This document shows, in pieces, positions 1 through 7,431 of a DNA stretch of 64,000 nt; positions within the stretch are counted from its first letter, which is position 1, and each line of letters starts with the position of its first letter. Source of the stretch: CAZVNZ01 sp964628515 (GTDB lineage: Bacteria > Bacillota > Clostridia > Christensenellales > Christensenellaceae); the NCBI GenBank assembly GCA_964628515.1, contig CAZVNZ010000012.1:1-64000 (forward strand). Reading direction: 5' to 3'. The notes beneath the pieces were generated by a model, which made no database searches, was not told the DNA's origin, and saw only the letters and a program-made list of their open reading frames with translations. A program made the translations under genes and the position numbers.

Positions 1-121
1 ATTGGATCCTATTTTCTTTTTATTTTGTCACCTATCTATTGTATTACAACAAAATACCCATATTTTTAAAAAAGATATAACTCTCCCCCACTACACTCGG
101 TATTTTGCCTGCATCACCATA

Positions 122-153
122 CAAAAAGGCGACCTCCAAAATAGGAAATCGCC
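122..153 (-). terminator. Intrinsic terminator after the VOC gene
   Basis: On the minus strand a 10-bp stem (arms 144-153 and 128-137, including two G-T pairs) closes a 6-base loop and is followed by five T residues at 127-123. It lies about 26 bp past the stop of the VOC-family gene and fits a Rho-independent terminator. Confidence 0.75.
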
Positions 154-179
154 CTAATTTCTTTTAGTGCAACCACGTT

Positions 180-599
180 TTACTCCTCGTTATAAAACAT
201 AATATGCCAGTTAATACCAAATTTATCCTGTACCATACCGTACCAATCGCAAAAAAAGGTTTTTTGCAGTTCCATAAATACCGCTCCACCCTCTTTAAGC
301 TCGTTAAATAGCCTTGTTACCTCGTTTTTATCATTTACGCTTATTGTAGGGTTAATATTATCCCCCTTAGTTAGCGGCGCATTTGACGGCATATCCATAA
401 ACATTATTGACATATTCTCAAAATCCAAGCAGGCATACATTATTCTGTCCTTATCCACGGGTGCTAAAGGATATTCTTCGCTTTTAGGCGCCTGAGAGTA
501 TGTCATAATGTTTTTTACTTGTGTTTTAAACACTTTTGCATAAAACTCCACCGCTTCTTTGCAATTTCCGTCAAAGTTAATAAACATTTCAATTTTCAT
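180..599 (-). CDS. PhnB-like VOC family protein (glyoxalase fold)
   Basis: A 139-residue single-domain protein of the vicinal oxygen chelate superfamily, PhnB-like/'3-demethylubiquinone methyltransferase-like' group. The N-terminal MKIEMFINFDGNC, the AVEFYAKVF helix and the C-terminal GINWHIMF strand match this family, whose small members usually dimerise; most have no assigned substrate. The ATG at 599 was chosen because AGGAG at 613-609 lies 9 bases upstream; a GTG at 608 touches the ribosome binding site and is unlikely. The gene stands alone, with its own promoter and terminator. No catalytic role can be assigned from sequence. Confidence 0.8.
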   Translation of the reverse strand: MKIEMFINFDGNCKEAVEFYAKVFKTQVKNIMTYSQAPKSEEYPLAPVDKDRIMYACLDFENMSIMFMDMPSNAPLTKGDNINPTISVNDKNEVTRLFNELKEGGAVFMELQKTFFCDWYGMVQDKFGINWHIMFYNEE

Positions 600-642
600 A
601 TTAATCACTCCTATTTAGTTGGTTTTTCCCCACATTAAAGGT

Positions 643-671
643 ATTTTAACATAAGCCTAAGTAAAAAACAA
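643..671 (-). promoter_or_regulatory. SigA-type promoter of the VOC gene
   Basis: Minus strand: -35 TTGTTT (671-666), 17-bp spacer, -10 TAAAAT (648-643), 44 bp before the VOC start codon. Assigned by match to consensus only. Confidence 0.5.
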
Positions 672-681
672 GAAAAAACCG

Positions 682-711
682 TTGTTTTGTCACACTCATT
701 TATAGTATAAT
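682..711 (+). promoter_or_regulatory. SigA-type promoter of the HAD gene
   Basis: -35 TTGTTT (682-687), 18-bp spacer and a perfect -10 TATAAT (706-711), 33 bp before the start codon of the HAD hydrolase. It lies back to back with the VOC promoter. Confidence 0.55.
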
Positions 712-744
712 AAAAGCTACTAAAATTATGGAGATAAACAATTT

Positions 745-1362
745 ATGTATAACTGTATTATATTTGATGTAGACGGCACAATTTTGGACACAAAATACTC
801 TTCCGTGTGTGCCGCAAAATCCGCTGCAGAGGAAATCAATCATAAAAAATATAATTATGATGATTTTGAAATTACTTTCGGTATGCCTACTCACCAAATG
901 GCGCAAAACTTTGGGATAGACGACACCACTTTGTATGTAAGCACGGTAGATAGGTACTACGAGGAATATTCGGTAGAGCACAACAAAATCTTTGACGGTA
1001 TGCTCTACACCATAGAGACACTACTAAAAAAAGGGGTAAATATAGGTGTTGTAACCTCAAAAACCTTGTGGGAATACGAATTTGAATTTAAGAGATTCGA
1101 TTTAATAAAATATTTTCCAAATGCGGTGTACGCAGAGCTTACGGAAAATCACAAACCACACCCACAACCTGTTTACAAATATTTTGAGCTGTCCGCCGTT
1201 AAAAACCCAAAAGCCTTATTTGTAGGGGATACGGTGTACGATTATAAATGCGCAACAAGTGCAGGCATAGACTTTGCCTTTGCTAATTGGAGTGGCAATA
1301 CAACAATTAGAGAAGGCAAGCACGTTTTAAACAAACCCGAGGATATTTTAGCTTTGGTTTAA
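745..1362 (+). CDS. HAD-superfamily hydrolase, phosphoglycolate phosphatase-like
   Basis: A 205-residue haloacid dehalogenase-type phosphatase. Motif I is FDVDGTILDT near the N-terminus (nucleophile Asp8, acid/base Asp10), motif II is VVTSKT, and motif IV is FVGDTVYD near residue 160. The helical insert between motifs I and II is a C1 cap, as in Gph/YjjG phosphatases acting on small phosphomonoesters. Substrate cannot be read from sequence. A GGAG lies about 11 bases before the ATG. The 3' end overlaps the convergent metallopeptidase gene by 4 bp, so the two stops are interlocked. Confidence 0.85.
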   Translation: MYNCIIFDVDGTILDTKYSSVCAAKSAAEEINHKKYNYDDFEITFGMPTHQMAQNFGIDDTTLYVSTVDRYYEEYSVEHNKIFDGMLYTIETLLKKGVNIGVVTSKTLWEYEFEFKRFDLIKYFPNAVYAELTENHKPHPQPVYKYFELSAVKNPKALFVGDTVYDYKCATSAGIDFAFANWSGNTTIREGKHVLNKPEDILALV

Positions 1363-2036
1363 ATAATTTCTTTTGATAAAAGGCGTCTGTATTCCTTCCA
1401 GTTTGGCATATAATAAGACAAAAAGTTTTTAAATTCCGCACCGTGATTTGCGTATAAAAAGTGTGCAAGCTCGTGTAAAATAACATACTCTACGCAACTT
1501 GGCGGTGTGGAGTAAAGTTTTAAATTATACCGCACCGCACCCTTTTTATAACTGCAACTTCCCCAAATGGACTTCATTTTTCTTATACTTATAGTTGGCT
1601 TTTTTATGCCTGTATTGTGTAAAAGTGCAAGCGCCTCGTCCGTTTTTTTGTCAAAGTATAGCTTTGCACTTTCTCTAAGCCATTTTTCTAAGGTTTTAGT
1701 GTAATCGTAGTCCTGTTTATTGAGAATTAGGACATAATCATCATAAAGCCGGCAGGAATTTTTATTTGCCTCTTTAACTATTAATGGGTAGTTTTTCCCA
1801 AGTATACGCACCTCGTTTGTATTTACGGTGTGCTTGTTTGTGCGTATCTTCTCCACCGTTTTAATTATCCAATCCCGCTTTGTTGTAACAAACTTCTCCG
1901 CAGTTTTTTTAGATACACCAACAGGAAGGGTAAGTGCAACCTCCCCCACCGCATTAACTTTAAGCCTAAGATACTTAACCTTTTTGGTTTTGACATCTAT
2001 ATTTAGCTTGCTTCCGTCATCTAATAAAACATACAT
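1359..2036 (-). CDS. YgjP/SprT-like zinc metallopeptidase (M48-type, DUF45)
   Basis: A 225-residue protein of the YgjP-like DUF45 family. The zinc-binding HELAH motif lies near residue 190 in the typical context of a YVILHELAHF helix followed by NHGAEF, whose trailing His and Glu/Phe are family features. The WGSC motif upstream (SIWGSCSYKKG) is also characteristic. The N-terminal half is beta-rich with RLKV and KRDWI segments that often precede the protease domain. Members are predicted cytoplasmic metal-dependent hydrolases, often near restriction or repair genes; here the neighbours give no clue. Convergent with the HAD gene, overlapping it by 4 bp. Confidence 0.85.
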   Translation of the reverse strand: MYVLLDDGSKLNIDVKTKKVKYLRLKVNAVGEVALTLPVGVSKKTAEKFVTTKRDWIIKTVEKIRTNKHTVNTNEVRILGKNYPLIVKEANKNSCRLYDDYVLILNKQDYDYTKTLEKWLRESAKLYFDKKTDEALALLHNTGIKKPTISIRKMKSIWGSCSYKKGAVRYNLKLYSTPPSCVEYVILHELAHFLYANHGAEFKNFLSYYMPNWKEYRRLLSKEII

Positions 2037-2191
2037 ACCTAAAGCCTACCGATTTTCTTATACTATAATGAAATTATACCACTTTTTTATAGCGTAAACA
2101 ACCGATGATTACTCTTAAAAACACTTACTCTATACATTTTTTTCTATTTTTGCAGTAAATAAAAAAAAATCGGATTTTTTTAAAAAAAGAC

Positions 2192-2220
2192 TGTACAAAT
2201 CAAAAATGTTATGATATACT
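2192..2220 (+). promoter_or_regulatory. Likely promoter of the tRNA-Lys gene
   Basis: -10 TATACT (2215-2220) with a weaker -35 TGTACA (2192-2197) at 17 bp, ending 19 bp before the first base of the mature tRNA. Position supports it more than sequence quality does. Confidence 0.4.
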
Positions 2221-2239
2221 AAATATCGTTCTGAATAAA

Positions 2240-2315
2240 GACCCATTAGCTCAGTCGGTAGAGCACTTGACTTTTAATCAAGGTGTCCTGCGTTCGAATC
2301 GCAGATGGGTCACCA
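2240..2315 (+). tRNA. tRNA-Lys (anticodon TTT)
   Basis: A full cloverleaf is visible: 7-bp acceptor stem (GACCCAT with ATGGGTC), D-loop with AGCTCAGTCGGTAGAGC, 5-bp anticodon stem CTTGA/TCAAG closing the loop CTTTTAA with anticodon TTT, T-arm with GTTCGAATC, and a genomically encoded CCA at 2313-2315. No intron. It stands alone with its own terminator. Confidence 0.97.
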
Positions 2316-2320
2316 AATTA

Positions 2321-2356
2321 CAACCGTTGTTTTTTATAGCAACGGTTGTTTTTTTC
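2321..2356 (+). terminator. Terminator of tRNA-Lys
   Basis: A perfect 9-bp stem (CAACCGTTG at 2321-2329 with CAACGGTTG at 2340-2348) followed by a run of T. It begins 5 bp after the tRNA. Confidence 0.85.
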
Positions 2357-2374
2357 GATTTATATAATAATCAT

Positions 2375-2402
2375 AAAAAAGAGATGCAATCCATCTCTTT
2401 TT
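2375..2402 (-). terminator. Terminator for the 2416-2727 gene
   Basis: Stem of AAAAGAGATG with CATCTCTTTT around a short loop. On the minus strand the A-run at 2375-2380 becomes the T-tract. It lies 14 bp past the stop of the coiled-coil protein. Confidence 0.6.
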
Positions 2403-2415
2403 AACCATATATTTC

Positions 2416-2727
2416 TTATATTTGTGTATCTATTAGCCTACCCTCGTTTTTGCGAGCCTCTTCTTTATTAAGCTCCGTCTCATTTACCGAATTTTTTTGC
2501 GGTGCTCTGCTTGCGCTTTTTGAGGCTTGGGCTATTTGCCTTTCAATGTTTTTAATTTTTTCTTGCAGTACCTTTATTTTTTTCTCTTTTTCCTCGGGTT
2601 TTATGTTTTTATCCCGTTTTATCTGTCTCATTTCGTTTTCGCAAGCCATTTTTTGTTGCTCTAAACTTGCGGTGTCCGTCCTCCCCATACTTCCTGTGGC
2701 ACTATCGCCTATTTTACCTATCATCAT
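2416..2727 (-). CDS. Small coiled-coil protein, FlxA-like character
   Basis: A 103-residue hydrophilic protein of unknown function. After a Gly/Ser-rich N-terminus (IGKIGDSATGSMG) it has one long charged helix of about 60 residues (LEQQKMACENEMRQIK onward) with heptad spacing, then a polar tail. The pattern recalls small FlxA-like coiled-coil proteins, but that is a resemblance and not an identification. The ATG at 2727 follows GGAGG at 2740-2736 with 8-base spacing; an upstream start would place that site inside the gene. It lies downstream of the sensor kinase/regulator pair on the same strand, about 90 bp away. Confidence 0.6.
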   Translation of the reverse strand: MMIGKIGDSATGSMGRTDTASLEQQKMACENEMRQIKRDKNIKPEEKEKKIKVLQEKIKNIERQIAQASKSASRAPQKNSVNETELNKEEARKNEGRLIDTQI

Positions 2728-2820
2728 AAATAATACCTCCAATATCAGCATTATAATAATATAAATGACTGCCTACAAGGAGTTTTGCGTAAACGTCGAA
2801 TATTTGCAACCAAACGTTAT

Positions 2821-4119
2821 TTATAGAAAAAAAGGAAGTATAATGCTTACTCTAAAGGTATTTTTTTCGTTGGTGATGTTAAGTGCACCCTTGTACTTTT
2901 TTACGGTATCCTCCATAATTTTTAATCCAAGACCCGTTTGGCTTGCACCATCATCATAATTATTAACAATATCTATCACATAAAAGCTGTTTTTTTGTGC
3001 CGCCGCCAAATCTATATAACCGATGTCTTTTTTTACCGTACCGCTCGCTTTTATTGCGTTGTCCGTTAGGTTTGCAAATAGGGTGCATAAATCAAATTCG
3101 TCTATACTAAGGGTTTTGGGAATACAAACATCATAAGAAAAATTAATATTTTGTTGTTTCGCGTACATAATTTTTTCCCTAAGCAAAGCGTCTATTGCAC
3201 CGCTACCCGTGTTTACATCCAAAGTAATATTGCTGTAAATGGCTTCAAAACGGCTTAAATATGCCTTCGCCTTTTTAATTTTATCCTTTTGCAAAAGCCC
3301 TCTTAACGCAATAATATGATTTTTGAAATCGTGCCTAAACTCCGCCGTTTGATTGTACCTCGCCATTGCCTCTTCTATGTACTCCGATTGCAATTTTATC
3401 CTTTCTTTAGCCAAAATTACATCCTTTTGCACGTTAAAATACCCCATTATGTTGTTGTAAGCAAAAAGTGCGCCGTAAACACATAGAATAGAGGTTACGG
3501 AAATTATTAATATAAAAACGCTTGTTTCCGTACCTGCCATATTTTGACCGCTTGCAGTAGAAGTTTGCATTATTAGCGCCCTAATTACAAACGCAATAAA
3601 AATCATAGGCAAAATAACGGCAAATAAGTTTTTGCTTTTTATTGTTGTAATAAGAGTAAAATTTTTTTCAAAAAAATAGAGTATTAAAAAGTTTAGTATT
3701 AGCATAGGCAGTATAAAAAGTAAGCTTTCCATAACCAAATTTGCAATATTTATTGCAATAAGGCTTTGCAGGGCATACAAAACCCCCTCTACAATAACAT
3801 TTGTAACCATTATAAGCGAGCCTAAGGCAACGGAGGTAATATAGCTTTGCTTTAGTACAAATTTTATAAATAAAATAACAACCAAAAGCCCTAATGCCGT
3901 TGCTATGTTTTGATCTATAAAAAACCATTCTCCAAAAGTTGCGGAAGCTATGTTAAGCAAAGTATATATGGCAAAATATATTACATAATACCGTATTTTG
4001 TTATTTAATTTGGCAAACTTAATTAAAAATCTACATTGAATATATGCAAGTAAAATATCACATAAATAAAAAATAAATATTAGTATATAATTAGGTTGAG
4101 TTTGAGTTATTGTAATCAC
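2821..4119 (-). CDS. GHKL sensor histidine kinase, AgrC/LytS-like
   Basis: A 432-residue membrane kinase. The first ~220 residues carry six or seven hydrophobic segments, then a linker helix, a DHp-like region with phosphoacceptor FRHDFKNHIIAL near residue 265, and a GHKL ATPase domain with N-box NLTDNAIKAS and a late TGLGLKIMEDTVKKY G-box. This is the layout of AgrC-type kinases that sense peptides or membrane-proximal signals. It starts with GTG overlapping the regulator stop by 4 bases (GTGA), so the two are translationally coupled. No AgrB or AgrD peptide gene is nearby, so the signal is unknown. Confidence 0.85.
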   Translation of the reverse strand: MITITQTQPNYILIFIFYLCDILLAYIQCRFLIKFAKLNNKIRYYVIYFAIYTLLNIASATFGEWFFIDQNIATALGLLVVILFIKFVLKQSYITSVALGSLIMVTNVIVEGVLYALQSLIAINIANLVMESLLFILPMLILNFLILYFFEKNFTLITTIKSKNLFAVILPMIFIAFVIRALIMQTSTASGQNMAGTETSVFILIISVTSILCVYGALFAYNNIMGYFNVQKDVILAKERIKLQSEYIEEAMARYNQTAEFRHDFKNHIIALRGLLQKDKIKKAKAYLSRFEAIYSNITLDVNTGSGAIDALLREKIMYAKQQNINFSYDVCIPKTLSIDEFDLCTLFANLTDNAIKASGTVKKDIGYIDLAAAQKNSFYVIDIVNNYDDGASQTGLGLKIMEDTVKKYKGALNITNEKNTFRVSIILPFFL

Positions 4120-4829
4120 TTTCTTATCTGCTCTCTCTTGTTGTTTAGCAATGCTTCCATAAAACTTGCATATCTCCTTACCGCCACGGGAATTTTTTCC
4201 CCCTTTGGCATATGTGCAAAGTTGTTTTCGTAGGCTAACACAAAATTCAAATTAACTATATAGCTTCTGTGACACCTAAAAAAGTTGTCTGTCAACTCCT
4301 TTTCCAAACTATCCAGCTTTTTTTTGTACCTGTAAATGTTTTCTTTGTCGCATATAAAAACCTTATGGTTAAGCGCCTCACAATACTGTATATTATGCAA
4401 AAAAACCTTTGTAATTTTACTTTCTTCCTCTATTAAAATATAGTTTTTGCTATCCCCTATTCTTTGCAAAATTTTAGCTACCGTTTGTTCCAGTTTTTCT
4501 TTGGATGCAGGCTTTAGCAAAAAGTTTATCGCATTTACGTCAAAGGCTTCAAACACGTATTCTTTATATGATGATACAAATACAAAGTGAGCATCTTCGT
4601 TTATTTCCATAACCCTTTTAGCCGTTTCTATGCCGTTTAACTCCCCCATTTGAATATCCAAAAAAATTATATGAAAAAATTCCCCTTTGTATTTAACGCT
4701 GTTTATTAACTGCTCTCCGCTACTAAACTCGTAAATTAAATACTCTTCGTTTGCTAACTGCCCCTTTAATTTTGCAGACACGTCCTGCCTTGATGCTTGC
4801 TCGTCGTCACAAACCGCTATTTTTATCAT
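4116..4829 (-). CDS. LytTR-family response regulator
   Basis: A 237-residue regulator of the AgrA/LytR type. The receiver domain (residues 1-120) has the acidic pair in CDDE (Asp8, Asp9), phosphoacceptor Asp58 in FLDIQMG, and the conserved Lys in FLLKPAS. The C-terminal LytTR DNA-binding domain (about 135-235) includes the FFRCHRSYIVNL signature. It is the first gene of a two-gene operon with the sensor kinase, on which it should depend for phosphorylation. Such regulators bind paired imperfect direct repeats; none stood out in the 140-bp AT-rich upstream region. Confidence 0.9.
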   Translation of the reverse strand: MIKIAVCDDEQASRQDVSAKLKGQLANEEYLIYEFSSGEQLINSVKYKGEFFHIIFLDIQMGELNGIETAKRVMEINEDAHFVFVSSYKEYVFEAFDVNAINFLLKPASKEKLEQTVAKILQRIGDSKNYILIEEESKITKVFLHNIQYCEALNHKVFICDKENIYRYKKKLDSLEKELTDNFFRCHRSYIVNLNFVLAYENNFAHMPKGEKIPVAVRRYASFMEALLNNKREQIRK

Positions 4830-4970
4830 ACTGTATTTGTATATCCTTATGATTTATTAGTGTATAAATATAATAATATCATAATTATTTAATTATAAAA
4901 ATACTTATTTATTTATTTTTATGGTATTTTTGTGTTATACTTAAAAAAACATCTAAATTTGGAGTAGACT

Positions 4971-7394
4971 ATGGATATAAATATTTTTAAAAGGGATAGC
5001 AAGGTACAAATAAGCCTTATTGGCGATTTAGACAGGGATAACTACCTAAAAGTTTCGGAGGAAATCAAAAAAAATATCGAGCAATGCAGTGATTTGGTGC
5101 TTGATTTGAAAGAGTGTAATTTTGCCTCTATAAAAGGTGTTATTATGCTGTTTTCCGTAATAAACGAAGCAAGCGATACCAACTGCAACTTTGCAATAGA
5201 AAATCTATCCGACTATATGGTGGAGCTTATAAAAATAACCGGCTTTGACGGAATTTTTAAAGATGCCCACAGCCGTAAAGTAGCGGCGGATATTTTTATG
5301 CGAGACGGAGATTTTTACACACACATCATAGATAATATGAAGGTGCGTATGGGTAAGCCACTACCCTTTGGCGCTACTTTGGTAAAATCGGGAGTAAACT
5401 TCTCTATTTTTTCTCAGTATGCAACAGGTTGCGAGCTACTGCTCTTTAAAAAGGACAGGCAGGTGCCCTATGCCATAATTCCCTTCCCTAAAGAATTTAG
5501 AATGGGTAGCGTGTTTTCTATGGTGGTACTAAATATAGATGTTACAAACACTCAATACGGTTACAGAATGAGTGGCCCTTACGACAAACAAAAGGGGCAT
5601 TTGTTTAACAAAGAAAAAATACTTTTAGACCCATACGCCCGTGCAATGAGCGGTAGAGGTATATGGGGAATGTTTCCAAAAGCAAACGACCCTTTTAAAT
5701 ACAGAGGCAGAATATTATACGATACATTTGATTGGGAGGAGGATATGCCTCCACGCCTACCCATGAAGGATTTAGTTATTTACGAAGCACATGTAAGAGG
5801 TTTTACAAAGGATAAATCAAGCGAGGTTAATTACAGAGGTTTTTATGCCGGCATAGTAGAAAAAATCCCCTATTTAAAAGAACTTGGTATAAACTGCATA
5901 GAGCTTTTACCGGTATTTGAGTTTGACGAAACGGAAAACTCCAGAGAGGTAAACAATGTACGGTTGTACAACTATTGGGGGTACAGCACCACCTGCTTTT
6001 TTGCGCCAAACGCCGCCTACGCCTACACGGGCGCAATGGGGTTTGAAGTAAACGAAATTAAAACTATGATACGAGAGCTACATAAAAACGGAATAGAAGT
6101 AATTTTAGATGTGGTGTTTAACCATACCGCCGAGGGAAACGAAAACGGCCCATATATTTCCTACCGTGGCATAGACAACAAAACTTATTATTTGCTTACG
6201 GATGATGGAGAGTATTTCAACTTTAGTGGCTGCGGAAATACCTTTAACTGCAACAATTCGGTAGTAAGAAATTCTATACTCGATTGTTTGCGGTACTGGG
6301 TTTCGGAGTATCATATAGACGGTTTTAGATTCGACCTTGCATCCATATTGGCAAGAGACGAGGACGGAATGCCCTTAGCAAACCCTCCCCTACTTGAAGA
6401 ACTTGCCGGAGACAGCATACTTTCCGATTGTAAGCTGATTGCGGAAGCCTGGGATGCGGGTGGACTGTATCAGGTGGGCTCCTTTCCCTTGGGAAATCGC
6501 TTTGCGGAATGGAACGGCAAATACAGAGACACACTTAGGAAGTTTATTAAGGGTGATGCCGACTCAACGGCGGACATAAAAAAGCGAATTGAAGGCTCTC
6601 CCGATTTATATTATTCTCGCTCTGCAAATGCGTCCGTAAATTTTATTACCTGCCACGACGGCTTTACATTGTGGGATCTCGTTAGCTATAACGACAAGCA
6701 CAACCAAGCAAACGGCGAGGATAACTTAGACGGCACAAACGACAATTACAGTTGGAACTGCGGTGTGGAGGGGGAAACGGAGGATACCGCCATCATCAAA
6801 CTAAGAAAAAAACAAATGAAAAACGCCCTTGGAATTTTGCTTTTAAGCAGGGGAATTCCTATGCTTCTTTCGGGTGATGAATTTTGTAATACCCAGTTTG
6901 GCAACAACAATGCCTATTGTCAGGATAATAATATTTCTTGGCTTGATTGGACAAAACTAACTGCCAACAAGGATATATATGAGTACACTAAATTTATGAT
7001 AAAACTGCGTAAAACCTACCCTGTACTGCGTGCAACGGATTTTTCCACAGGCAACTACGGCTCCTCCTACCCCGAGCTATCTTGGCATGGCACAAAAGCA
7101 TGGCAGTACGATGCCGGTTCTTTGTGTATTGCAGGGCTGTTTTGTCAAAGCAAGGTAAAATACAGGACGGCAAAGGACGCACTAATATACATTGCTTTTA
7201 ATATGCATTGGGAAATGCACGGCTTTTTACTTCCCGAATTAACTGGGGAATTTGCAAGCGCAAAATGGCACTTGATTGTAAACACCAACGAGGATTTAAG
7301 CAATTTTAATATTATGAACGCACCTCAAATAAGTAATCAAAAGGAAATACTTGTAGAGGGCAGAAGCATTATTGTTTTGGTTGCGGAATACTGA
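4971..7394 (+). CDS. glgX: Glycogen debranching enzyme (GlgX/isoamylase type) with N-terminal STAS domain
   Basis: An 807-residue cytoplasmic GH13 enzyme predicted to hydrolyse alpha-1,6 branches of glycogen or related glucans. Residues 1-105 form a STAS-like domain of the anti-sigma-antagonist type (LIGDLDRDNY, DLVLDLKECNFAS). A CBM48-like region follows at about 130-220, then the catalytic barrel: nucleophile Asp455 in FRFDLAS, acid/base Glu492 in IAEAWD, and the transition-state HD pair His562-Asp563 in TCHDGF. GlgX and isoamylases are usually about 650-720 residues, so the extra length is the STAS domain. The canonical STAS phosphoserine (DS-T/S-G) is absent: the stretch reads FASIKG. GGAG lies 6 bases before the ATG. 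No glg neighbours are seen. Confidence 0.9.
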   Translation: MDINIFKRDSKVQISLIGDLDRDNYLKVSEEIKKNIEQCSDLVLDLKECNFASIKGVIMLFSVINEASDTNCNFAIENLSDYMVELIKITGFDGIFKDAHSRKVAADIFMRDGDFYTHIIDNMKVRMGKPLPFGATLVKSGVNFSIFSQYATGCELLLFKKDRQVPYAIIPFPKEFRMGSVFSMVVLNIDVTNTQYGYRMSGPYDKQKGHLFNKEKILLDPYARAMSGRGIWGMFPKANDPFKYRGRILYDTFDWEEDMPPRLPMKDLVIYEAHVRGFTKDKSSEVNYRGFYAGIVEKIPYLKELGINCIELLPVFEFDETENSREVNNVRLYNYWGYSTTCFFAPNAAYAYTGAMGFEVNEIKTMIRELHKNGIEVILDVVFNHTAEGNENGPYISYRGIDNKTYYLLTDDGEYFNFSGCGNTFNCNNSVVRNSILDCLRYWVSEYHIDGFRFDLASILARDEDGMPLANPPLLEELAGDSILSDCKLIAEAWDAGGLYQVGSFPLGNRFAEWNGKYRDTLRKFIKGDADSTADIKKRIEGSPDLYYSRSANASVNFITCHDGFTLWDLVSYNDKHNQANGEDNLDGTNDNYSWNCGVEGETEDTAIIKLRKKQMKNALGILLLSRGIPMLLSGDEFCNTQFGNNNAYCQDNNISWLDWTKLTANKDIYEYTKFMIKLRKTYPVLRATDFSTGNYGSSYPELSWHGTKAWQYDAGSLCIAGLFCQSKVKYRTAKDALIYIAFNMHWEMHGFLLPELTGEFASAKWHLIVNTNEDLSNFNIMNAPQISNQKEILVEGRSIIVLVAEY

Positions 7395-7431
7395 GGTTAT
7401 ATTAATTTAAGTGGCTAATTGCACAAACTAA

